From Himantopus leucocephalus (lineage: Eukaryota > Chordata > Aves > Charadriiformes > Recurvirostridae), in assembly GCA_003993805.1 (NCBI GenBank), contig RSEF01000003.1:79513248-79577247 (forward strand): DNA of 64,000 nt, written 5' to 3'. This document shows positions 38,131 to 51,639 of the stretch, one piece after another; positions within the stretch are counted from its first letter, which is position 1; each line of letters opens with the position of its first letter. Position numbers and translations under genes: made by a program. Below the pieces are notes generated by a model. It was not told where the DNA came from. It was given only the letters and a program-made list of their open reading frames with translations, and made no database searches.

Positions 38131-39708
38131 CAATAAAGAAAAAAAAATCAATAAAACCTGGAGGGGAATCTCATGGATTGAGGAAGAAATAAGGGGATAC
38201 AGCAGATGAGATGCTCCATAACAGATACTCTGTAATGTGGTGAAGTAAAAGAGGATGTGTTTGAAAGTTAGAGGGAAATCTGATGTTGAAGATGTGAAAG
38301 TGCTGGTGAGCTCAGGAGAGAGTATAGATGTCCAGAGAAAAGAACACTTGATGATAAAGAGATGTTGTTTTTCTTTCACAAATAATTATTCACTGAAAAA
38401 TGAAGTCATGGGATGGCTAACATGTTCATGGGTTTGTAGTAATTTCAGCTAAAAGAAATGTGAGAAGGTACTCAGAATGTGTTAAAAACTGCTTTGAAAT
38501 TTCTTGAATGCTTTATGCTCTGACAGTGGTCAGGAAGGAAATAAGAAGCTAGTCTCAGGAAGCTGAAGAGGGACACTGATCTCATTCTCTTTTTTTTCTA
38601 GTTCAGAAGCCAAAATAATCCATCTCATTTGAGAGTCTGATTTCATATTAGAGGAAGTTGAAATTAGAGAAAGAAGAAAGATACTGGCTATACGCGTGCA
38701 GCTATGCGTGCACTGGCTATGTGTAAGTGTGAAGTGTTGGTGTCATAGACATCTATTGTTGATGTTTTGGGAAACTGGAGAGTAACTGAGGAACAAAACC
38801 AAGACAGACGAAGGAAGAAGGGCATAAAAATGGGAGTGAGAGCTAATATCGGTAGGACAGCTGGAGGATTTGGAAATTCTCGGAAATAGAGTTGGTGGGC
38901 ATAAGGTAGTTGCAGAGGGGGTGTTACAGGACTAGTAAGTGTTCCCTCACAAGTGGTGGGGTGTGTTCTCTCAGACATAAGGAGGTATGAACTGATGGAG
39001 AAGGGACGTATTTGTGTACAGCATCGTGAATATCCAGAGTTGAAAATGAAAAGATCATTGCAGTGGGATCCACAGGTGTGCTCTTTTTTAGAAGAGAAAC
39101 TCAAAACGATACTGTTGCTGAGCCAGTGCAGGTGGTGTGACTTCTCTCCCTGTCCTCCCTGGTCTACCCTTTTTGGCAAGTCACATGGGAAACCCAAAGC
39201 TGGATAAAGAGGTTACCAGCTATCATGATTGTTCCTGACAAACAGCAGCTTCTCACTGTGTGAGGCTGATTAATAAATGCATGACGCATAAAACTGAACA
39301 GCAGAGATCCACCCAGAGGTGAATTTGCCCCCTGAGGCCATGCCGCGCTCTGACTTACAACTCTGATGTTCTGGGGTCAGCCGGGAGTAAGGAGACAATT
39401 TGGTCCACTGCTGTTTATGACATCTATTTTGAGACTTTCTCTGGCACAGCTGCATGGCAGACACAATTAGTGTTGAACAAAGAAATGCTAATTATTTACA
39501 GATGCATCAGTAACAAAAGCTCCTGACATTCAAATTCAGAGTTTCCGGAACAAGTGAAGGTGGTAGTGACACCAGTTAACCCCACGTGGCAACATTCAAA
39601 CAAGTAACTTGGATTTCATATTAATGTCTGTAGAGCTGCTTCCTTACTTACTGAATCTCAGGACAAGGTACCATTTTGGAGTGTCAGTGGTCCTCATGCT
39701 CTTTTCAG
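38131..39708. other. No supported gene
   Basis: AT-rich sequence with purine-rich stretches. The - strand open frame at 38688-39197 (169 codons) has no recognisable domain, and purine-rich + strand sequence alone can give long - strand frames. Between 38694 and 38735 a short GCGTGCA/CTATGCGTGCA duplication is visible. Confidence 0.3.
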
Positions 39709-39875
39709 GCAGTGACAAGACAAAGAGCGAAGAATCTACTCCAGACACATCAGTTGTCTTTTGTCAGCTCTGTCCTGAGCTGGAAGGAAAAGTGAAACTT
39801 CTGAAAATAATTGCAAAGATGCTCGGTACAAGTCCTTTCAGACTGATTGGAGAATTGGATGATTTTGAAGCCTGA
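39709..39875 (+). other. Candidate terminal coding exon
   Basis: A good acceptor (CATGCTCTTTTCAG, ending 39708) precedes an open frame whose first two bases complete a codon. It reads SDKTKSEESTPDTS at its start and RLIGELDDFEA at its end, with a TGA stop at 39873-39875. The acidic Ser/Thr-rich start and Leu/Ile/Lys-rich middle are protein-like, and the frame has no low-complexity runs. I found no clear polyadenylation signal close by and I do not recognise the family. It is on the same strand as the promoter at 1 kb, but no chain of exons links them. A chance frame remains possible. Confidence 0.25.
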
Positions 39876-40813
39876 CAACTTGAAGTTTGGTATGGAAAAA
39901 GGACTGAGTTTTTACACTGATGGCTTAGATGCACGCACTGACACTGAGGATATCTTGGTTCTGTCCCTGGACTAATTATACCTGAGATGGGTAGTTGGCT
40001 TCTGCCAAATACATAAGCTCTTTCTGCATGGACTCTCTTGTATGCAGAATGGGTATAAAGCAGTGGACTTAATTCTCTAGAATAGTGCAAGTCTTTACTC
40101 TACAGTGTAATGAAAACCTCAAGCAGAGAATGAAAGGCAAACTTTTAAAAGCCCGCAATCTTTATTTCTTATTCATGCTTTGCTTGAAGATACTGGAAAT
40201 AAGCTGTGGAGAACCAAGCCCATTATTGCTGAATTCAGGATAGGATTTCTAGCCAGATAAAAGGAAGGTTCCTACTAAACAGAGCCGTGACATCCTGGAT
40301 TTCCTTTCTAAAAATCCATCAGTGTTTAGTGATTTTTGTTTCGTTAACGCACATAGTTCTTGCTCTTTCTGTTGCTTTCAGTGGAACCGACTATTTATGG
40401 GCTCGTCCGAGATGACTGGGAAATTCATGCCCTCCTTTTTGCCCCTGGGTGTGTGCTGACTGCCATTCCAGGCATTCCCAGTCTGTCCTCTCTGCCTGGG
40501 GGGACCAGGCCTGGGGGCACGGGAAAAAAGCCTTCTCAAGGCCAGCCCTGCCCTGTCCTGCCTGCTGGGACTGCTGCCCATGAAGCAGACACCTGCTCAT
40601 GAAGAACTGGACTGAGACCACCAAATTGTTGTAGGTAGGTCAGCAAACAGCTGTCAGATTGCGTAATTTGGTTCTCCTAATTTGGAAAGGGGTCTTATTC
40701 AGAGATGGAGTTGTTTGCCTGCTGACAAGCTCACATACATTATGTTGTGCATAATATGCATGATTAACGCTTGTTTATTGGAGCAATTGTGCTGTGTGGC
40801 AGAGCTATAGCTN

Positions 40814-40834
40814 TTTTTTTTTTTTTTTTTTTTT
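40814..40834. repeat. T homopolymer, 21 bases, after an N
   Basis: Twenty-one Ts follow the ambiguous base at 40813. Base callers and assemblers often fail at such runs, which explains the N. Confidence 0.9.
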
Positions 40835-43800
40835 ACGTGCCAGCGGCAAGCAGCAACAAGCTCGTCTCCCTTTGAGAGAGGCAGTATAGCATGCAATGCA
40901 AAGCCTTTTGCAGCTTGATCGACAGAGCTGCTCTAGCCACACGACAAATTAAGTATTTTGTTGGAAGCAACTCTTCTGGTTACCTACAGGTGTGCCTGTT
41001 TTAGGTTTGCAGGACGGTCTGCAGGTAGTAGACAGCTGTGACTTTTATCGCCTTGTTTTTCAGTCATCTTCCTCGTAGATAGCAGAGACTAACTGGCCAC
41101 TTGAAAGGCTTTTTGAGCTGAACCTTCTGTAGCTACTCGTGCAATTTGCTTTTGAACCTCAGGGGCCTCTGCAATCCCACACTACACGGTGCTTTCACGA
41201 TTTTTATGAGTATTCTTCTTTGCCGTACACTGGTTTTGCCTGTGAGTACTATTCATGTCATATTAGCACAGTTCTCCCACCCTTATATAACAGAATCTTT
41301 GATACAGGGGAACTTTGATTACACTCATGCAACTCACTGTAAGTTTCAGTCAAACCTATCACATTTTCATGTGTTGCATTTGTTTAAAAGCTGTGTTGTT
41401 ATTTTTTTTTTCTTTTTAGGTTGATTTATTTTCTGTTAATACAGTGTTTGTTTTACTTAAAAAGAGTAGTCCATACCACAGTGCTGAGAATTTGCAAAGA
41501 GTTAAAAAGTGCTAATTAAAAAAATAAAAACTAAGGTTGTGATACAAAATTACATTTTTTTTCCTTATTTGGCATAATTTGGAATTGTGGGTTTTTTTCT
41601 TATTTCTGTGTGAGAAATACTCAGATTCAGCTAGTAATTGTCAACATCCACTTTTACATGGGCACGTGCATTTTCCTCTTTGTTCTTTTCCTAGTTTTAG
41701 AGGAATTAAAAAAAGATGGAGAGACTACTGGAAGAAGTTGGAAAAAAGAACAAAAGAGACGAATACATTTTATTGGCTATTTACCCATATCAGTTAGCCA
41801 GCTACACAAAAGCAGAACACATATGAAATAAACCCCCTGCTCCTGTATTCCTGCTAGGAAATAATGTAGCGTATGAACAGTTGCTCCAAGCAAACACTTG
41901 CCCCTTATTCACTTGTTGTTCCATTGTTTTCTTTAGAACTCCACTCTTAATTTAAATTGACCTACCCACTAATAGAATTTAACTTATTTCACTCAGCCTG
42001 TAAGATACACCTGCAGTTCTCCCTTGCGTTTCCTCGGCAGGGTTGAAGAGCTTCCCACTTTTTTTCCGCCTCCCCCAGCTGTGCGTTCTCACCCTCCTCC
42101 ACGGGAGGTTGCTGCCCCCCCTTCAGCCCTGCTCCTTCCATTGTTTCTGCAGCCCGGCTCTCAGCTGGATCTGCCAAATGAGCTATTTAAAAACCTCCCA
42201 ACAATTGCGAGGAGGAAGNACCACATCCAGTTTAGAAGCGTAGTTGAACGGTTCAGGCCACGCGGTGGAGAAAGCGGTAACTGGGGAGGTGGTGACGGGG
42301 GGAACTGGGAAGGAGCAGGTACGGGGAGATGGGATCTGGAGCACCTTGAGGTCTGCTGGTGGAGGAAGAACAGCAGGAGGGGAGCCTGGCGCTTGAGATT
42401 ACCTCCCACTGGTGCAAGCAAACTGGGAACACTGTTACAAAACGTATTTTTGGAGATTTGGGAAGTGTTAACCATGTAGAAAGGACGTGTTGTAGTTGGG
42501 TGGAAGAGTGGATATGGGAAGAGAGGGTTTGGATCCAAGAGAGAAAAATAAAAAAACAAAGGGCTGTTAACATGGCCATTAGCAGGGACAGGATGATAAT
42601 GAGGCAGCAGTTTAGGAAAACTGTTTGGAAACTTGATTCAGAGCAAAAATATTTGCTTTGAGTTCTCCTGCTTGCTGATTTAAAAGAAATTGACTGAGTG
42701 GATGTTTTAGGTAGGAAAAGGGGTCCATGGTTGATCTGAAGAAAAAACATCTCACAAATCTCTCTTCAAGTCCAGAGAAGTGAAACTCAAACTGTGCCCA
42801 GGAGCATCCCCAAATGCACTTCTGAGTTACACTCTCCCATGGGGTCTTCTGTGGGACTAAAACAGCAAACAGGTCTCATGTCGGACCTGGTTGCAGACAC
42901 ACATTTTATTTTTTTGCCATGGACTAGGAGGTTCAGTAAACCTGTCCAGCTGCCGAGGACAGCCCACTGACAGTTCTGCTACAGCACCTTCTGAAAAGGG
43001 CGACTCTCAGTCTTTGCTGGTAGAGCTGTTTCCTTTTGTAACTAATTATCTGTTGGATGAAAGCTGGTAATCTAGGGTGATCAGTTCTTAATACCAGCAG
43101 TTAGCAGAGCTTGTTGGTCTTCTGGGAAGCTGACGTTCATATTTCTCCCCTGGTGTATATTCAATTGGTTATGTGGATTGGGAAACAGTTGTTTCATCCA
43201 AGTGCTGATCCAGACTCTGATGAGTGTTAGCTGGGAATGTGGTATTTCCTCATCTCCTACGAGTGGTCTGGCAGGCAGGACACGCTCCTCTGACAACCCT
43301 TCCGCATCCTCCTTTGGCTCCCTTTGCATGGGAGGTGTGTGATCCAGGTCTGGGTCCCACTGCATGCCCCACTACTTGGTGATCCCCACTTTGTGGCTCA
43401 TCGGTTTATGGATCTCGGTTGGCTGCAGCTGTGGGGCAGTGGCACAAGGGGACAGTTGCAGTGTGCGCTGGAAATCACAAGGGAGCTTGTTGCTCCTGGA
43501 GGACAGGAGCACCACCCAGTTTGCCTGAATGTTGCATATTTTGTATGTGTTTTTTGAAGGAGGAACAAGTTTAGGACATGCTGGTGGTGTATCACGACAC
43601 CCATATCACTCTATATGCTCCTAAATGCAAGTTAACAGTCTGGCTTTTGTGAGGATTGGGAATTAACCTCTTGCATTCCTCAGATCTACGTTTTCATTCA
43701 CCACAGCAGCTGGGAAGAGCACACAAATCATACTTTCCATTGCACCGCAACCCGTCCTTGCTTACGGTGAGCTACCTGAGCCAGCCACATTCAGCTAACT

Positions 43801-46800
43801 CTGCCAGGGGTTTCAGCAGCTGCCCAGGGTCCAATCACACCTCATCAACAGGGCCTGGTGGGTCAAGCCACCTTTTTATAAAGATGCAAGCACACATCAC
43901 AAGGTTTAAAAGCAGCTTAGCCCTTACCAAACTGTGGGAAATATTCTCTAGGTGAATCGAGGGCAATTTTCTCATGCCTGTTTTCCAAGGTAACAGCCTG
44001 CTGGATTCTCCGGCTTTCAAATGCGCAGCTTGCACATGTGCACGCAGCTGCTATGGCACCGCTTGCTGAAGGTTTAAACCTTCAACTTTGCCCCTGTGCT
44101 CATGAGCTTACAGCCCAACTGCTTTCATGTCATCTGCATCTTTTATGAGCCCAGGTTTTTGTTATTTTTTCTTTGCCAGCTACCATGGGTCCGCTCTATA
44201 TTAGGCAATACTGCCTTAATTATGTGTATTTATCACCTGTTATACAGAAAATGCACTATTGCTGTTCTTTCATCTTCCCAGTCACTTTTAATTCTAGTCT
44301 CCAAACTATTCATCTTAAAATTATAGTCAGTTCCTTAATAGCCTCCCATTGCTGAATTTTACCGAAGTCTTTTGAAACAGACCCCCCCCCCTTTCCCACT
44401 CCCCCATTTTTCTTTTCCTCTATGGTATTTTCTTGATTCCCTGGAGGAATTATTTTATGCTGGTGAACAAGATCTTTCTTTACATATTTTATCCTACCTT
44501 GTACTCTTTGTAACATGCTTTTGTGATTCAGTAGTCCTTTATTGTTTCATTTATTTTACCTGGTACTTCAGTAAAATACCCTGTTCTGATCCCAGAGATC
44601 TCCACACTGTTTTTTTCCCAAAGCTTACCGTAGCTTCTTCCTGACCTCCAGTTGTAAGAAACAAGCCCTAATGCTCACTATGTAAGACAGGAGAAATGGA
44701 GACAGAGGAGAGGTCTTTCAACAAGCAGCGTTTGGTAGAGACAAGGGTGTGAAAACATAAGGGTAATCATCTGGGTCCAGTCAAAGGTTGGGTGAACCCC
44801 ATACCTTCTTCTAGGGCAGTAGCAGATATTTAGGGAAAAGTGTACCTGAAACACTGAAGTTTTTATAGCAGACTGACTCGACAGACTCTTGTACATCCTC
44901 CAAGCTTCCAGTAGACACTGGGTTAAGGACTACCTCAGCCAGAATTTGGATCATTATGTCTAATAGCCCCTGGTGGGCTCGTGTCTCTGAGTTTATGTGA
45001 AAGAAAACAGGAGCAGAGATGACTTCTTGAGCCCTGTATCCAATCCTCTGTTACAGCAAACAAGATGTTAAAAATATATCTTAAAAGTGCGTATTCTTTT
45101 TCTTGAGCCTCTGTGATGTTATAAACTCTCAATTTCCTTCATTTAGAGATAGAAGCCTGGATCTTTATCCATTCAGCGCTGAAATGATGATTATGGTGAC
45201 AGGAGAAACAGTCTGAGGCCTGTAGTATCAACTCCTCTGAACTAAACATTTGTCCTGTTACCAATTACCCCAAATTTTCCACTCATGGTTGACTTCAGAT
45301 TGCCAGTTTGCCAGACTATCAGATTAGTAGATGCAGAGCTCCATGGTGAGACCTAGGAAGGACAGAAGGTGTTAGAAAATCATACTGAGATTACTGTTTA
45401 GTGAAGAGGTGATTTAGATTATGCAAAAAATTACTGAACTGAAAACTAACCTCTGTATGTGTGTGTGGAAACAGTTTTCAGGCAGATCAGCTATCGTCTC
45501 TGGCTCGAGGTGGGTAGGCTGGAATACGTAGCCAGAACTTGAAGAGTGCTGAGGGGTGTAAAGAAGGGCAATACAGCAGCCTGCGGCTGGATTCATTGTA
45601 CATCACGGTGGAACTGCAACCCTACATAGTGTTCCCATCTCAATTTCCTTCTGCAAATGTGGACACTTGGGTCCACTTTTTGCTCCAAAATACGTGTGCT
45701 TGCAACAACCAATGTCTGTTTTGTTTCACTTTTGCACTCATGCTTCAGGGCTACTTCGGATAAAAAGGTTTGTTTTTGACATTTCTGGCTGCAATAATAT
45801 TTTCCTCAGCATTTGGCAACTGCAGATGGCATTGTAGGTAGCTCTTCTAACACAAGGATCTTGTGGCTGCACTGGTTCTTTGTACAGGACACTAGACATA
45901 TAATTGCATGAATTCCTTTGTGTGTTATTCATTATTTGCAGTCACACAGACACATAATTTCATCCGTAGGCTACCATGTGACTCAACATGAGAGTCAATT
46001 AATTGCTATTTTTACCATGGCCGAAGTTCACTCTTTATTACTGAATGATCTGTAAACAAAATAATTTTGCAGTTGAAATGATTACGGCATGTTTAAAATT
46101 GTTCTTTTATGAAATTTTGGTTATACCAATAAAAAATAAAGTAGAAAAGGAGCTTAACATTTCTAGTTTAAAGTTAATAAAATAACACAGAAAATAACAG
46201 CTGCTATTTCATTACTATATGCTCTTTGTAGTTAGGAATGTGAAATGTCCCCCAATTTTACATCCATACTTTCTAATTTGGATAAAACTGCAATGGGTTA
46301 GATTCTGTCTGATACTGAGGGAGTATAGGGCCCATAGATCCAGATAGGGATTGGGATATTAGTTCTTTGTTGTTATCAAGCTGAAACAGTAATCTAAATG
46401 CCTTCATTGCCCCATCAGTCTAGGGCTCTTTAGTCAGCAGAGCACATCTGGGGAATTACAACAACTTTCACTCACTTATAAATTGTGATGGGACTAAATA
46501 TTGCCCTTGCTGTTCACAGTTGCTTTATTTTTTCCTCATAGTGAGGAACAAAAAGGTCAGAAACATAGCTGCTGCCTTTTTGCTGCCTTTTTTTTCCTTT
46601 CTGCTTCTCAGACCAAGAGCACCTCAGGTTTGCTCAACGAGCTGTAGATAAGATTCATGCATGCAGAATGTCAAGTAGTCTTTGTAAAGTTGTTGCAAAA
46701 CACAATTAAAGCAGAAATAAGCAGGATGTAGATGCTAAAATTACATCCCGAACACATAAATTATTTAACTTATGGTACACCTGAGTGTTTTAATTTAAAA

Positions 46801-49800
46801 AAGCAATGAACACCTAAATAAACTTCTGAAAGCTCTTCAGTGATGCTGCTGTCTTGTGTTCTTGAATACACTTGTCTAAAACTAGTAGCGCTTAAAGTCT
46901 CTTGGAGCTTATTTGTTTACAAATTTTTTTTTTTCTGTATTGAATTTCGGACTGTAGAGGAATATGTCTTGGATCTCACTTTATTCCTAAGCCCTCCTGG
47001 GATCTGCAAACCTATGGTCCAGTACCTCCAGAGCCGAGCGACTAGAGCTCATGGGCATTCCCAGGGCACAGCCAACACCACCCACATACTGAACTCTGCA
47101 CTAAACCAGCCGTGTCTGGCTTTAACGCACAGCAAAAGAGAAGTCATGATTCTTCCTCTGGCAGAGGTGCCCAGTCTGCAGAGTGCTCAGGCAGACCGGA
47201 GAGGACCTTGGTTCAACATCTTCTCCTTTTTTTTTTTTTTCTGCTGATCATTAAGTAGTCTGGAGATCACTGTGGAGTGCAGGACTACTCACCATGGCAA
47301 GGAAGACCTGCTATAAGGACTTATCTCTCTGATCAGTCCTGTCTGTTCCTGCTCTGCCTAATATTGCTTAGCCACGCTTCTTCGGAAAAGTATATAGAGA
47401 TTGCTGACCTACAGGCTTTTGTTTGGTCTGTGTTTTAATCTCAGTGTTTTTTGATGTCTTTTTCTGTGTAACAACATAACTTCATAGGAGGGATAGAAAA
47501 CATTCCCTCCCTTTGCCTGGCTGGGTCCTAGGTAGTGTGACTTGTGGGTAGAGATAAAACATGGATCTGTGCAGCCCACAGTATAGGTGGGAACTTCATG
47601 GGTGCTGCTCAGACAGTGAGTATGTGAGACAGTGGTGGGTTCAGAGAATGTGGGATATGGGCTGCAGGTCGTCTGTTAGGTCCTACAGCTTTTTCAGCTT
47701 GTCAGTGACAGCGTGATGATACAGGCGTGCAGCAGTCTGTGCGCTGGTGGCATCTAGGGGCTGTAAGTCTCTGCCTTAAGGACTCACTAAATGAATAAAA
47801 AGTTTGAGGTGCTTCTCTGCAGTCCTCATCACAATGAAGCCCTCATGCTCTGTGGAGACTCCTGGCTATGAATTGGATGAGGAACATTAACCTGTCTGTG
47901 AATAAGATATTTCATCTCCAAAGGAGGATAGATTTAGCATATGATGATATTTTCAGCTTGTTCTGCTATGTAGCTCCTGGCAGTTTGCTGTCATGGTGCA
48001 GCTTGTTTGAATGGCTTGGTCTGAGGTAGCAAAGAGTATGTGCATGAACACTTTTGTTTGGATCGGGATTGTGGTCTTGAACTGAATCTCCTACTCATCC
48101 CCATTCACAGCACATGCTTTGCATCACAGAGTGCTCTCACAGAGTTCAAACTGGTTTCTTTAGCAAGAAATGAAATCAGCAGCTGTGTTCCAGGAGGACA
48201 CATGGCATGCTCCTGTGCTGGAGTATTTGGTCTGTGGGACCAGATTGGGATGTGGTGACATAAACCCACAAACTGCATATTCTGCAGTGACTGAGTTCCC
48301 AGCACCAACTCCTCCACACTACAGATTGGGTCCTGTTGGGCTACTTGCTAATGTAGACACAGCCTAACTTGGCCTTGGTATCATGTGGAAGACTATAGAC
48401 CTAGCACAGGGATCGGAATTCACTTTGAAGGTTGGGTGCTTTGAAGTTGGACATTGCAGGATTCGGAGTCAAGACACCTCAATCCTTTTTAGCTGCAGAC
48501 CGAAATACATGTCCATTGGCATCTACCCATATAATTCTGCTGTTAAGTTTACCAAAGAGAGACATTTGTAATAAGCATGTGAAAGAGAGAAAGGGATTTA
48601 CAGTCTCCATTAAAATCTTTCATCAGGAAGAACAAGCTCATTAGTGCAATATTCACTTTAATCTCATCTTTTTCTTCTGCTACTGCACACTGCTCTTCTA
48701 TCAACACTGATTAGCAGCTCGAAACCTGGCCTGTTTTTTTCTTACTTGAGCATCCTGCTTATGGGGGATGGACCTTAGCTGTTGGTAGACAGGCAGTGAG
48801 GTTCTCTCTGTATTATGTTAATGTTGTCACTCACGATGTTTTCATTATGAGCTTCATTGTTTAGTGTTAATTTCCTGGCTGTTACAAATTATATCAGGAT
48901 GAATTGTAGCACAAAAGCTTGTACAGTTGATTTGATTTCCTTTCCCAGAGAGGGTGCAAAATTGTTCTCAGTTCTTTTTTTTTTTTTTTTATTATGTGTT
49001 TTCAGATACTACTTCCCTGATCATTTGTATCTAAACAGAATTCTAATTAAAGGGGAAAAAAGAAAATATTTTTTTTTTGTTGGCTGTCTGTCCTTAGTCT
49101 TCCAAGTGCTTCGCTCCTAGGACTCTTGGTGAAAATACATGGGAGATCTTGGAAAGCCACTTGCCAACCCATTCTTAATAGAGCTGTTGATTTTCTCTGT
49201 GCGTGTGCGTGTTTGTCTGTCAAGAAGTAGATTAAACATGGCTTTTTTTTTTTAAGCAGAAAGCATTTTCTTAGTTCTTGTAGGTGGCTAAACTACAAAG
49301 GGCACCAGCTCTCAAGCACACTACTGTCCTCAGTGGCAAAATAAATGATTTAGGGTTGTAAATCTAAAGGTCCAAGTTTAAGTCTGCAGACAGTAAATGC
49401 AGTCTCTCATCTTTTAGAACTGATGTTCAATGGGCATTTGGGAAAACTAACTGTTAAACCGTAAGTTAGTCACAGTTTCAGAGTGCTTATTCGTCCATGA
49501 ACACGAACATAGTAACAGACAATAAAACAGGGTCTGAGAAAGACTGCTGCATGTTTTTGCAAAATAATAGGGAATGTGGAGTCAAAAGCTCCCAGTTTCC
49601 AAGCTGTCATGAAAGGGTATGACTCTTTTATGACTCCTTTTCTATATAATCCACGGTTCATCCTCTAACTAAATTCTAGTCCGCTGATTTAGCAACTTAG
49701 AAACTATTTTAAAAAAGCTATTAGGATTTTTCAGCTATGTTACTTGTTAGATAGGTCCTTTTGCCTTCCTTGGTGCCTTTATTTTTTAAGGAGATATTTC

Positions 49801-50410
49801 TAGTCTCACATTTGAACAACTTTAGAGCAAAATACAGTTATAAAGAGATGCGATTAATTTTACTGGTTGCTACAGAAGTAAGTAAGGTAGCCGAATACCA
49901 TGTTTCCCAGCTGGTTCATTCATTTGGGACACAATAATATATTAAACAAATTCCATCTGCATTGGGACAAGCCACAGCACTTACCTAGTCAGAGATATCT
50001 CAGGTTTGAATGTTTCTTTTGAGCAAAAGCACTCCGGTGTATGCCAAGCAATATCTCCCAATGTACCACTCCGGCTTTGGCCCCCAAAGCTTTCTGTAAG
50101 TCACCAAGATGCAGCGTATTTCTTTGCATCCAAAACCTTTTTCTTACATGGCTTTCAAAAACTTAATCTAAGAATATATATAGAATCAACTGGCAGCTGA
50201 CTGGCTACTGCATATGCCACATTTGTGATTGTAGTCGAATGCAGCGCTCCAGGAAAGAAAAACCACTCATAATTTTGGCTACTGCCGGGCATGGCTCAGG
50301 CCATCACTCAGACTTTGCTGTGCGGCTCTGTCAGGCACATCAGTCCTGGTTTGCAGCACCTCTAGTCTCCCATCCCCGAGGCAACGTGGAGCCAACACTA
50401 CAGTTTGCAA

Positions 50411-50466
50411 ATGGTAGGTATATAGAAAGAAGGGGAAAATGGTAGGTATACAGAAAGAAGGGGAAA
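50411..50466. repeat. Tandem duplication, 2 x 28 bp
   Basis: The unit at 50411-50438 is repeated at 50439-50466 with one difference (TATATAG versus TATACAG). Both begin ATGGTAGGTATA and end AGAAGGGGAAA. No N lies between them, so this looks like a genuine recent duplication. Confidence 0.85.
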
Positions 50467-50510
50467 ATCACCAACTTGCTGCTACCGCTTTGCTGCCTGA
50501 AAGCCTGTTC

Positions 50511-50573
50511 TTTTTTTTGTTTGTTTGTTTTTTTTTGTTTGTGTGTATTTTAATTTTTTTTTTCCCCACAGGG
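50511..50573. repeat. T/G-rich simple sequence
   Basis: Runs of T interrupted by single G (TTTG units), then GTGTGTATTTTAA and a T run ending in CCCC. Low-complexity DNA. Confidence 0.75.
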
Positions 50574-51539
50574 GAGACGAGGAGCCCTTGATATTAACAA
50601 TTGCATTTTAATCAGGTGCAATCTGGCCTGTTTAGTAAATTTGGTTTGCAGAGTGTTCTGTCTTTAAAAAATGATTCTGGTCTACTAAGGCCACTGGATT
50701 AAATCCTTCCCATAAAAATGAACTCAATGCTGGCCACAATATTTTTACAACTAATAACACCAAATTCACCAATGGGGAATCTCATCTGAATAAGTATCAA
50801 AGCGTTTGGCACGTAATACTGAAATTCAGAGCAATATGTTTTCAGAGAGATTATTATTTAATGGTTAGGGGTCAGAGGTGATGTATCACAAAAGAAAAAA
50901 ACAGATGTAGGTTTTCTGTATTTAAGTAATTGAGGGCTCAAAGTTAGTTGTCCAGTGCAAGTGCGGAGCTGGGCTTTACTTGATCATTAAAGTCTTCAGT
51001 CTGTTGCTCATCTGGGTGTCACCATCACTGTTCTCTATCTCTGTGTATATCTGCAGTGATGAAGTAAAACTGGTTGAATTAAAATTTTGGTGCAACACTT
51101 CTAAAAATTAGGCACGTGTGCAATGACAGAATAACGGGGAGTAATGTGTTTTGGCATAAGCACAGTAAATTACCATGGGTCAGTGTCACATTGATATTTG
51201 AAAGCGTGAACACTCTGGTGGGATAAGTATATAATTTAATCGTAGAAAAATATGCCAGAAGATAGGTAATGATGCTTGTCGGTTTTCCCCTCTAATTTTA
51301 CAGAAAATCTTACTAAAATTTAGTGTCATATAAAGCATTAATTATCAACAAAACAGGCAGAATGGTCATCCTGCACCTAAATATCAACTTTTTTTCTCAG
51401 CGCAATAATGACTATAAGCTTATCTCTGACACAAAATTCTCTCCTTTTTCCATCTATAAATATTTATTATTTCCACTGGAAAAACTCTCTGTTGCATTTC
51501 CAAGGATGATTTTGTGAGCAGATGAGGGTCTTGTTCAAG

Positions 51540-51639
51540 NNNNNNNNNNNNNNNNNNNNNNNNNNNNNNNNNNNNNNNNNNNNNNNNNNNNNNNNNNNNN
51601 NNNNNNNNNNNNNNNNNNNNNNNNNNNNNNNNNNNNNNN
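51540..51639. other. Assembly gap of 100 Ns
   Basis: Exactly 100 Ns followed at once by a T run (51640-51648). A long T tract or an inserted repeat probably caused the break. The true gap length is unknown. Confidence 0.99.

Larger units (their letters stand above)
39876..51539. other. No supported gene
   Basis: Long AT-rich stretch with single Ns at 40813 (before a 21-base T run, 40814-40834) and 42219. Further simple sequence is a C run at 44383-44392, the 28-bp duplication at 50411-50466 and a T/G-rich tract at 50511-50573. A block at 41695-41831 follows an acceptor-like tract and is open to a stop that overlaps AATAAA, but it is Lys-rich, of AT-rich origin and unrecognised. The frames at 42024-42750 on both strands reflect GC-richer, purine-skewed DNA. 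I recognise no interspersed repeat here. Confidence 0.35.

Noticed and set aside
38688..39197. A 169-codon - strand frame
   Set aside because: No recognisable domain, no splice or promoter context, and the + strand is purine-rich, which favours open - strand frames.
41695..41831. Possible last exon after a strong acceptor, with a stop overlapping AATAAA
   Set aside because: Lys-rich peptide from A-rich DNA, no family, no partner exon, and a stop inside the polyadenylation word is most simply coincidence.
42024..42750. Overlapping long frames on both strands
   Set aside because: Both strands are open and the sequence is purine/pyrimidine-skewed; an N at 42219 lies in two of the frames. No domain is seen.
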